Part shown: positions 44,983 through 55,434 of the stretch, one piece after another | Layout: the number at the start of each line of letters is the position of its first letter | Position numbering within the stretch: position 1 is the stretch's first letter | Source: Lingula anatina | Lineage: Eukaryota > Brachiopoda > Lingulata > Lingulida > Lingulidae | NCBI RefSeq assembly: GCF_001039355.2 | Contig: NW_019775609.1 | Span: 231,369 to 295,368, forward strand | Direction of reading: 5' to 3' | DNA: 64,000 bases | Notes under the pieces: model-generated | Told to the model about the DNA's origin: nothing | What the model saw: the letters and a program-made list of their open reading frames with translations, nothing else | Databases searched by the model: none | Position numbers and translations under genes: made by a program

Positions 44983-47900
44983 TTATTTAGTTGTTGGTGT
45001 AAGGGTTGCCGTGTGTCCATCCCGACAGTGACCCCTGGTCTGGTCACACCTACAAAGAGAACAAGATATAAATTAGTTCTAACACAGCTTTCACGCCTAA
45101 CACAATGACAACAAGATGTAAATTGGTTCCAACACAGCTGTCACACCTAACACAATGAAAACAAGATATAAATGAGTTCTAACACAACTGTCAGACCTAA
45201 CACAATGAAAACAAGATATAAATGAGTTCTAACACAGCTGTCACACCTAACACAATGAAGCTAGTTATAACATTTTTATGACACACTTTCTCACCTAACA
45301 CAAGGAGAACAAGCTAAAGGCAAGTTCAAACATAACTGTCACACCTAACACAATGAAAACAAGATATAAATGAGTTCCAACATAACTGTCACACCTAACA
45401 CAATACGAACCAGTGAAAGATTAGCTACAAAACAACTGCCGCCACGGGAAGAAGTTATAGATTAGTTAGTACAAGGCATGAGCAAAATAAAATCTTGGTT
45501 CAGACAGTAAGCTGACAAAAATTTGTTGCTGTATGAAAAATACTAGTAGTTAACATTTACATCTTACAATTAAAGAACTGTTACTTACTTAACAATAAGG
45601 AAACAGTTACAACGCTTGGCGTATTTAACCCGCAGTTCGTGAAAATGTCCCATGTCGGTTGACGTCGTGACTTTGACTTGTTGTCCCTCTTCTTTCGTTG
45701 CTTTGACTTGGTCTGGTGTCAGTCGAACTCTGAAAAAAATTATTAATTTTGTATTTTATCAATTATATTTTCTATCCGACTGGAAAAAGAAGAGCAACAG
45801 CGTCAATTACTTTCCTGTAGTGCATTATACTTGCTATGGCATCGCTGAAACCTCAGTTTTACTAAAAAAGATAAGCGGGTATGGCTGCGCGTTGGATCAA
45901 CATGGGTAGAATGGAACGTGACTGTGTATCGGTAACATTGGCTCTACGATACCACGGTAAAATAATTAAATCAATGAAAATAAAATCAATCCAATTTTTA
46001 GGCTATAGATTCCAAATAAAGTATCTTTCTTATTAATAAACAAATACGTGATGAATGATAAATAAATGGCCGAATAAATGTGTGAATGTTGTTAGAATAA
46101 GAATGAATAAATATGAAAAACACCGATATGTGGAACTTGTATATTTAGCAACTGACCGACAGCATTTACCTAGTGAAAGTTCTCAGGTTCATACCACAAA
46201 GTCTGTCAGCTGCTAAATGTACATTGTAAGTTCCAGTATAGGAGTTATTTATATTAATTAAATGGACGAATGATAAAAGGTCATTAACATGTGGGTATGA
46301 TATCCAGGCGGATCCTCCGTGGCGGCCGTCGTCTCCATCACTATGTCTCGTTGAAAGGTAGAATTGTCGCCATCCAGGGCGGCTAGAGGCTTCTGGCGAT
46401 ACAAGTCGATGTATTTCCGCTGCTCCATGACCATGTCCTGAGGGTGGAAATGTTTTGAGTGATATTCGAGATAACTGTGTGTGCGCATGTGCACGTATAT
46501 CTAAACTCTAAGGCTGCATTCAGAACAGCGGAATAACATAGCCGCGGATCAAATATGGCGACCCATTAAAAAGGTTTGCCACTTAATTCCTGCCTAGACA
46601 CTGAATAGATTCCCCTCGGTGTTTACGCAACAAGAATTCAAGTGGGTCGGCCATATTTGATCTGCGGATCTGTTAGTCCACTGTTCTGAATGAGATCCAA
46701 CACATGGGTTGCAAGTATTATTATTATTCAGTATTAATTTTAGAGCAAAATTTAAAAATGCATACAAGAGGTTCATATATACAGCGTATTCGCTTTTATC
46801 ATTCTTCCGAAAAAAAAATAAATGTTTCAATAAGACAAAGATAGAAAGAGTACCCTTTTTCATACCGTCAGAGCTTCAATTTCCTTCATGATGGTGCTGC
46901 CCTCTACCGACACGGGCATTATGGGCCATCGCTGACGAATTTCACCAACGCCATCTATGTTAAGTTCAATTCGGAAACCAGATGCGTCTAGTGATCTCAC
47001 TTCCCCTAGAACACGTAATATAGATAGATAGAAACAGACAGACAGATACAGACAGACAGACAGACAGACAAATAGATAGATAGATAGATAGATAACAGTA
47101 CCTAAAGACATTATATCGATGGTGCGTTTTGACTGTACTTTTTTTTATGAAAAAAAGCATCTTAATATAAACTCTACTGTGGTTATAATAATACATGTAG
47201 GCCTACTTATACTACAACACATTGTGTGCCCAGGACCTACAGGCCAGATATCTCATGGCGTTTCAATCAACTCAATTAATAAAGTGTAACTGTAATTCTT
47301 ATCATTACTGTACCTTGTCTGTCCAGGACTCCGACGCGAATCTTTCTCATGGCGTAACATTTAACCTTCAAATATTGAAAAAAAAAAAAAAAAAACACTA
47401 GTACATAAAAAGAAGACTTTTACGCGTAACTGTAGCTTTTATCATCACTGTACCTTGTCTGTCCAAGACTCCAACGCCTCCATATCTCACGGTGTCTGCA
47501 GCGTCCTTGTCCCCGTTGGTAAAGAACATTTCCACCGGAGTGTGGTAGTATAGGGCATTGTTGGTACCATCAAATGCCAAGTTGGCTTCCTTCTTTCCAT
47601 TACGGACAGATCCTTTTGAAGGGGGAGGAGGGCAAATGAAATTAACATAGTTAATTGGTGATGTAGCTACATGTATTAAAATGTACTATTGCTAACTTTG
47701 TGGGGCATAAATATGCTTATCTCTTTTGATAAAAATGTGCATATATGTTCTTTAAAATCGTAGTCTATATACACAAAGAAAAAGAGGAACTTGTGGTCTT
47801 CACAGCGCAACGGCCATTTAAAATGGAGTCATATCTGAAGTTTCAGACTTTCAGTATACTGAATAAATTGGTTCACGGTTTTTAATGCAAGGTCTGACCA

Positions 47901-50900
47901 AAATCCACCAGACACCTCTCTAAATCCGCGATTCTTACCGTCTGGCCCCTCTTTCACAGTCTTCCCAAGGTCGGACTTGGCGTCTCCTTTGAAGTGCAGG
48001 TTGTAAGGGTTCCAGGAACTCAGAGGCGTTGAATACACGATCTCCAGGGGGATAGAATAGGTCCACTTCTGTTCTACCCTCTCACATACTGCAACAGAAA
48101 TCAGATTTTTGGGGTAGGGCCCTGGGTGGGTGGGGGTGGGGCTTGCAAGTTTGATAATAACACTGCATGGTATCTGAGACTTGCGGTGACGGTATTGGTG
48201 GTGTGTAAAAAACGACCCCAAACACAGGGTATCTTAAATCTGCCATTGTATATGACGAGTGTCTTACACCAACAGGTGTGAATATTTGCCGGGTGTTCGA
48301 AAAATATAAACGCAAATTTACTTTCTCATACAATAATTGTATAGCTAGTGGTGCCGTTTGCTAGTTAAAGCAAATAAAAGCAAAAAAGCAAAAGAATCTG
48401 AATCTGAATAATCACTGCCTCTTCTTCAAAGTTGCGCAAATCGCCGTAGTTATTAACAATCTTTATCATGATGTAAGAAAAATATAATTCACAGCTAACC
48501 TTGCTTCTTGGATCGCTTTTTAAGGCATTCTTCAATCCCTAGGCCAGCAATCTTCTCCTGTGACGTCATAGCCATGAAAATGTTCTGATCCGAGAAGCCT
48601 CGATGTAACCTCTTGAGGCCGTTTGCGCCCTGTGAGAAGAAATATTTATTTGTATTTTTCATTATTTATTTTGGTTTAAACCCCTATAATTCTACCAGAG
48701 AGACACATTTTAAATGCTTCTAATGGTGAACGCATGCATCTTGATCGACCTTGATGTCATGTCGCAACAAAACTTGGTCTCGCCAAACATCTTTTTTTTC
48801 TACATAAAGTACCCAACGTTCCAACCCTTTCTAAGGAAAGTTCAAAACCCAAAGAGCAAGACGTACACCTCAAGAGTAGCTTATGCATTTTAGTAGAAAA
48901 GAATAAAAACAAGATAGTAAATAAATATCGTCAATCCCAAATATAACGTAACAAACCTTTTTCGCCACTTTAAACCAGCGATGATAGTAACCGGCATTCA
49001 AGACGTCGTTGTCTCTTTCGCCCTGGTCTAACATTAAGGCCGTGTCACCAAAGATGTCGTCCGTCAAGTTTGCGACGTAATTGTCTTTTCCGGGCACCTG
49101 TTCCATCAGGTCATCTAGAAAGCTGTGAGCATACACGTGCTCTTCGCCCCAGTTTGCTTTGTTTTCTGGGTTAAGCTGGAATCTGAAGATATTAAATTAA
49201 TGTTGTCTGACGGAAGATGTAGTGATATTAAAAATGAACTATTTGAAAGCTTTGAATATCTCCAAAACCAGAACGTTCGCAGCACTGCCATCACTTCACT
49301 GCAAGAATTTCTTGTCACTTAAATCGGATATAAAAAATTAAAATGATGACCATCATAACAATCACATAGCTAGAAAACCAAGTCTGACATTCAGAAATTA
49401 TTAATTGTTTTAAAAATCCAATGTTAAATTGAGTTATCGAAATATATCTACGCCTACCTTGCCCTTCGCGACCCAGTTAGTTCAGCCATGTTGGATTTGT
49501 AGGCCATTCTGGAATGAAGGTCGTCCACGGTCCGAAAGTGGCTGAACGGTATGTCCTGCTTCAGAGGATGACATAATATCCGGTAGTTCCACTGCGCAAG
49601 CTCGGGAATCGTGCCGTTGATGAGACCGGAAATGGTGACGGGAAGATAGGCAAAGTTCTCAAGGTTGTCCTTGCGACCAGAGTACGCGCTGAAGCGAGCC
49701 TTCTCGTGCAGGTCAAACCAGTCCGTGGCGTCCAAAAAGTGGCGGTCACTGTCAAAGGATTCTTCTAAAGATGCTAAAGGGGTATGTTTTATAAAATGAA
49801 AACACTTTCAGATTTTTATGAAACCAGTTAAAATTGATCTAATTGAATAAATGCTACATGTAACCTAGTGAACTAATTTCGCCACTGATTGGATATAGTA
49901 TGCAATAATCTATGAAATTATTTTCCAGGGAATTTTTAAAAAAATGATTCGGGATTAAATTCATATTCAAATACTGTACTTAATGATGCCTTATGGAAAT
50001 TAATGAAATGACAGAATCAAAAAATTTTATTATAAAATGATAGCTTTGTTACCTGAACTTTTCATCCAGGCTCCCTCTAAGTAACAAAGGTTGGCTTTGA
50101 AGTATTTAGTGTAATCTCTGTGAGATTTGTCTTGATTTTTCCAGGCTCTAAACCACTCCTTCATCTCCGCTATCTGTTCCTCTATCGTACCTTTATTCCT
50201 TACCTTAATTAATATATGGTTGGTAATTAAACAACGAATAAGCAATGAATAATAATAATAATAACAAATAGATAGATAAATGAATAAACATATATACAAA
50301 GAATAGGCAAAAAATGACACAAAAGAATAAATGAACTGACAGAGGAATAAAGCTAAAATAATAGATTGATAGGACTAAGGCTTCTGTACTATGCCCATTA
50401 TAATTTTGCACATTTGAACTGACATTAAAGTTCTTGGAAAATAATATCAGAAAACGATGCCAACAGAACCTCTGGTGGCACATCGGGGAAAGGGATATCC
50501 TCCGTGCAGTGAAAATCTTTGCTTCTCCGACATGGCATGACGAACTTGTAATCGTTATGTCTGGTCCGGAACTCCACCCCGTTCAAGACGGCGGCGAACT
50601 CTCCCATCCCTATGGTGCGGTCGTAGTTAGCATGGTTATGAATACTGACGGCGCTGTTGCCGGTGTACGTCGTGGAGTGGTACGGCCGCGTGCCTAGAGA
50701 GAGACAAACTTTTAAGCTTAAAAAGTCCGGGCCTAACGGAGGCTGCGTTGGAAATTGTCCCTTTGCAAAAAGTCAGACGAAGAAGAAGAAGAGGAACAAA
50801 AGAAGAATGAATTTACAACTTACAGACCTGCTTGGCTGCGCTGCAGATGATATATTTTTTTGTGACAATTAAACATGAATTGGCACTAACGAGTAGTAAT

Positions 50901-50915
50901 TCTACTCCATGTAGT

Positions 50916-50951
<36 letters not shown>

Positions 50952-52221
50952 GGTCACGAGAGCATGGTGACCATACCAAAATTTGTGAAAAAAGGAAAAA
51001 AAATGGCATACGACCGGCGAAAAGATCTCAGTCACTGTAATTCAATTTTATGTTATGGATAATGTTTTTGGTTTAATATTACTGATATTAAGAGGAACCA
51101 CTTTTTGCCAGGAGTCCTAATAAACGATGCCGAACTGGTGACCGAACGCAATTACAGCTACTAACAATATATATGGGCCTACAGAAATATAAATGTAAGC
51201 TATGTCATTAAACTTTTGACACTGAAATACAGATGAATCACATCATTAAACGTTTGGTTTTGAACCGAACAATACTTTCAACCAATTATCAAGCCAAAAT
51301 TAAACCGCCCGTTTACTGGTCTCTTAGAGGAATCAACGGGGAATGATTTGATATTGTACATTTGACATTGGTTTGTCTTTATTAACAATTAAGTTTTGCG
51401 CAGCCCCTACACTGTACAAATGATTCTCTAAGCTGATACGGGTTTATGGAAACAGAAAGTGGATACTTAAACCTTAATTCGTCATTAGATATGCCCAATG
51501 ATTCTATCAAAGCTGACTTCAGTCGTTTATAAGGGCACCCAGCATCGATAACGTTTTAGCGTAAATTTCTCTACTGGCTCTGATTTAAACTCTCCTGTAT
51601 TTTGCCTTTTCACATCATAACTCACCGAAATAACAAACAAACCACCGATCAGACCAATTAACTTGCGAAAAAATTTTCTCAAGTGAACAAGTTTATTTAC
51701 AGGGGAGAGTCACGTCACATTCCATGGGCGGATCCAGGGTTATTTGAAGGGGGGGGGGGTCCGCGCATGCAAAGCCGATCTCCCCCCTCCCTCTTGCCGT
51801 GGGGTTCGGGGCTCGCTGAAAGGCCCGGAAAAAGTTTGGTATTTTAGAGGGCCAGCGGTGCCATTTGGTACGGTTTAGAACTATGATTCAGCTAGGAAAA
51901 TATAATTTCAAGAGGGGACAAGAAATCGAAGGGGGGGGGGGGAGGTTCAGGGTCCCCCTGACCCCCACCCCCTCTTAATCCGCCACTGTTGGGGTAAATG
52001 TATAAAAACTCACCGTCCGTCTGAAGTCTGATCTGTTTTATCCCCGAGCTCCCCTCAGACCGTATTCTTTCCTCAACAAACAGCTGCTGCATGATAAGTT
52101 GCCTGCCCAAGGCTGCCACCGTGCCTTGGAGTTGCCGTATCGTCTCTGAATCTTTGTCGGCCACGGTGACTCCCAGGATGTTCCAAGAAGCCAGGAGAAT
52201 TAAATATAAATCTGAATGCAT
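44983..52221 (-). CDS. Secreted protein of unrecognised family, 686 aa, 12 exons, complete
   Basis: Exons: 52221-52014, 50693-50470, 50203-50053, 49773-49458, 49182-48957, 48629-48500, 48088-47939, 47612-47454, 47005-46866, 46437-46289, 45729-45589, 45049-44983; total 2061 nt. I do not recognise the family. Seen: signal peptide (DLYLILLASWNILGVTVA); a heptad-like segment (IRQLQGTVAALGRQLIMQQL); SIHNHANYDRT then GVEFRTRHNDYKFVMPC; EEQIAEMKEWFRAW; DATDWFDLHEKARFSAYSGR; QWNYRILCHPL; AGYYHRWFKV; NIFMAMTS; SIPLEIVYSTPLSSWNPYNL; YYHTPVEMFF; IRQRWPIMPV; DMVMEQRKYIDLYR; a His-rich VTTSTDMGHFHELRVKY; last exon CDQTRGHCRDGH. A paralogue lies at 55435-62199 with matching exon borders. The exon 2 donor (GAG|GTTCTG) is weak. 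The HNH and HFH clusters could bind metal (inference). The Trp of CWDGH is Arg in this copy. Confidence 0.8.
45043..45412. repeat. 50-bp-type acceptor-bearing minisatellite, array 3, in the last intron of the secreted-protein gene
   Basis: About six units of CTGTCACACCTAACACAATG type with AAAACAAGATATAAATGAGT spacers. It fills most of the intron between exons 45729-45589 and 45049-44983, so several acceptor-like TTGTGTTAG|GTGTGAC sites precede the real one on the minus strand. Confidence 0.8.
46514..46692. mobile_element. MITE-like inverted repeat, CATTCAGAACA family, copy 2
   Basis: The best copy: left end GCATTCAGAACAGCGGA, right end the complement of CATTCAGAACAGTGGA. Inner arms are GCGGATCAAATATGGCGACC and GGTCGGCCATATTTGATCTG. 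About 180 bp, in an intron of the secreted-protein gene. Confidence 0.65.
47026..47098. repeat. GATA/GACA microsatellite
   Basis: TAGATAGATAGAAACAGACAGACAGATACAGA-type simple sequence directly upstream (minus sense) of the exon at 47005-46866. Confidence 0.85.
47285..47355 (-). repeat. Duplicate of the exon 47612-47454 donor border (141-bp period)
   Basis: GTAACTGTA...TATCATTACTGTACCTTGTC and GTCCAGGACTCCGACGC here match the true exon 3' border at 47426-47495. On the minus strand the copy keeps GTCCTGGACAGACAAG|GTACAG, i.e. the end of the exon and an intact donor, but no acceptor. Confidence 0.7.
50919..50949. repeat. (GA)n microsatellite
   Basis: About 15 GA units in the first intron of the secreted-protein gene. 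Confidence 0.9.
51727..51990. mobile_element. Short G/C-run-rich repeat bounded by GGCGGATCCAGG and TTAATCCGCCA
   Basis: The ends are imperfect inverted repeats (GGGCGGATCCAGGGTT and CTCTTAATCCGCCACTG). The interior has G-runs, C-runs and a GGTTCAGGGTCCCCCTGACC palindrome. Elements with GGCGGATCC-type ends are common in marine invertebrate genomes as MITE- or SINE-like repeats. It sits in intron 1 of the secreted-protein gene. Confidence 0.5.
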
Positions 52222-55200
52222 CTTTTTAAATATCTGAAATTTAAACAGAACCGAAATTTCAGCTTGTTAATAACTGTGTGCACACTTAATCCACAAGGTA
52301 CAGTGTTTAAGTCGCAGGTTCAATGCAATTTACTACTTCGTAGCAGATTTGGTATCTGATTCATCGGCAAGTTGATACATGTACCAGTAGTCCTATCAGA
52401 TTAATGCAAATTTTACCTGCGGTTTCTTAGGACATTTTGCCATTTAGTGCAGATTACATTTCTGAACAAGTTAAATTTTGATGCGGGCTTATAGTTTTTC
52501 GAGGACCGCAAGTGTAAATGACCAAGGTTGGGTACCAGAATGAAATAATGGAGATATTGGTGAATAAATAACATTTATAACCAATATCCCGACGCATATT
52601 TAAGTAACTGAAGGACTAAAGAATTGACGAACAGATTGATAAAAACTCGAAATAACCAATGTTCTGCTGCATTTTATAAATCTAAACAACGTCGCGCGAA
52701 TCAAATCTGCATTTGGAAATTAACGTGTTTAACTTCTCCCATTTCTCAAAATGATGCTCCTGAAATCGTTATCCGGGAGTCCCCGCGGATTTGGATAATA
52801 TATAATTTCATTGAAAATGAGCCCATTTTCCCCCCCACATAGAAATAGGTGCATGAGACGCCCCAAACATACGTTAAAAATTCGTAAATCATATACCCTG
52901 TAGCAAAGACTTATAGGAATGTAAGTTACAGTGTCGTAATAAAAAATGATGATTCTAAAAGGAAGGAGAATCGTGACAGTAAAAAGACCTCAGGCTGCGT
53001 TAGACAAAACCCAATATTTCCCTCTACAAAGGCCACAGGGAATTCCTTTTTCTCCTTCATATTCACATATTTTCTCTGATTTTTCATGCACTTTTCTGTG
53101 CTGTGTCCAGTGAAAGTGTTCGGAAAAGAAAAACAAACAAACAAACAAACAAAAACAAAAAACAGACCTACGCCTTGTACCCTGTATGCCTTTGTTTTCC
53201 GACTTACATCTTGTATGTAGGTATAAATAAGGCAGAATCTGAGTATAAAAGAAAGATGTGTCTTTAGTTATAAAGACTTCCCTTTTTATTTACACTGACC
53301 AAACAGATGGGAATTATCCTCCATGAACACAATGTTTGGTATTTTTCAGAACAATGCCAATTTGGTATTTATATCAAAAGGATGGAACTGTTTTTACATG
53401 AAAACATTCGTCAACTTTGTAAAGTTGACAGGATGTTTGGGTTCTTGAGATAGCCTAACTGTTTTCAAACACATTGCTAGCTTGTTGAACAGTGCTCATT
53501 GCATTGACCCTCCCTACTAAAAATATGGACACAAACGCCTTTGCCAAGCAAAAACTGTCTCGTCCCATCACCGGTAGACCTACCGCCATGTTCGCTGACT
53601 CAGTCTTCGTCTTCTTTCTCAGCCTCTTTCTCTCCTTTTCTCTCTTCCGTTCAGTTTCATACGTTAAAACCCCACAAATCACGTCCCGTGTGAGTAATAT
53701 ACATACCCGTTTACCTGATTATCTGTTCACTTTCTCCTTCCCGTGATTCGCAGTTAATGGTAGGCACACAGTTATGTTGAGCACGCCTTGACTCTTTTCA
53801 TGGGCCTTCCTCGGTAAAAATCGACCAACGTAACTTTTGATGAAAAGCAATGGTGCCTGAACAACCCTAGCGAAAAACCACGTCTGTCGCACTGGCAATC
53901 TGACTGATCGCCATTCGCGTATCATCAAATATATTCAGCGAAGACACATATGTACAATAGGCCTAACAACAACTTTAAAGGATGCCTCTGTTATACGGAT
54001 TTTAGAAATTTTCAGAAACTTTCTGAGCGTTCCCGACCATGAAGACATCCCCGATCCCCTCACAAACTGGTGAACATGATATGCAGTAAGTTTGCCATAC
54101 TTTGTCCTTTTGTACAATTATTTTATCTATGTAACACTTATAATTTTGAAACCCGTCGCCCGCGGGTTTCACTTAAGCCGCGCAATTTTACTGTCAATCA
54201 ATTGGTTTACCTGCGTTCTCTTTGTAAGAACTTTGGACTTTCTTGTTCTTAAGTCATGTTTATGAAACCAGTAAAAGAAAAACATTTACCACATCGCGCA
54301 TACCCCCATAAGAAACCATTCAGATGTTGATATTGTTTAATGGTTTTCCTGAATTGATAAAGTAACGTATAAAATTATGGGGGTTGTCGACTGAACATTC
54401 ATTGCACTATAGCGTCTGTATCTAGAATAGTAAACACATAATATTTAAGTTACAGCATGGGATTCCTTCATTATTCCCTCTTTACTGTGCACAGCATTTA
54501 AGGCACTGGACTTGGAAATCTTTAGGCAAGTAAACAAAATGTTAAAATGTAATAAGGGGTCTATTTTTGCGGATCGTGATCCGGTGTAATGAAACTGAGG
54601 GTCCGTGTAACAGGAAGTCCGCCCTCCATATAGTTATAATGGTTAGGGTTAGCCTGACCTAAGTGGGTTAAAATCTAGGGCGAGGCTTGCCGGTACAACT
54701 AAATGGGAAGCGGACTCTGTATCATGGGGGGCTCTCTGTCACGTTACACCGGCTAAATGTTTAGATAGGATAATCCTGGTAGGTTAGATTGAACTATCTC
54801 CTTCGGTATAAAGCTTGTAGTCCTACATGTACCGGTAGTTACCAGTATACATATAGTCCTATTTTTGACTAATTTCAAGATCAGAGATGAGGTCTATATA
54901 AGGTGTATTCTCCTTGGTAACGATAATCTAACCTATTCCAGGTCAGGGTTAATTAAGACTGATGCGGAGATGTAATGGGAATTTGTTGTCTCGAAAAGGA
55001 ATTTATTGAGCGAACAGAACTTCACCTTAGTAGAATTAGTTTGTATTGGATTCCGCTTCGATTTCTTTTTTTCCAGGGTAGGCCCTAGTGATGAAAATGA
55101 CAAAGGTTGATAGTGTCAGCCGTGAGGCGAATGAATAACCAAAAATCACCTGTCATTCAAATCAATGTTTTATTCAAGAAAATATTGTGGTGCCAATACA

Positions 55201-55434
55201 GTTCCCCTTGGTTTTATTTGCTGTATCACATTTAGTGATGCAGCTCCAGGTACCTTTCAGTTCACAAAATGATGAAAATTCAAAATCAAATTTCAAAAAG
55301 ACAGTTCTGAATATATAAACTCTATATATCGGATATACTCGTAGAGGGACCTTATCCCCATTTAGGCTTCCATCAAAAACACATTGCACATCTGTAGATG
55401 TCGCTGCCAGCAGTCGCATATCACGAGAGTCACG
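52222..55434. other. Intergenic region between the two tandem paralogues
   Basis: No exon with plausible borders and protein-like translation was found on either strand; the open frames are short and unrelated to neighbours. The 5' part, beside 52222, should hold the promoter of the complete paralogue, but no clear TATA box stands out. The part before 55435 is the 3' flank of the second paralogue. Confidence 0.5.

Larger units (their letters stand above)
40515..45430. repeat. Segmental duplication unit 3
   Basis: Same order as units 1 and 2. This unit joins the intact big secreted-protein gene: its terminal exon (45049-44983) is the one nearest the remaining exons. It differs by a 224-bp MITE at 40862. 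Confidence 0.85.
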
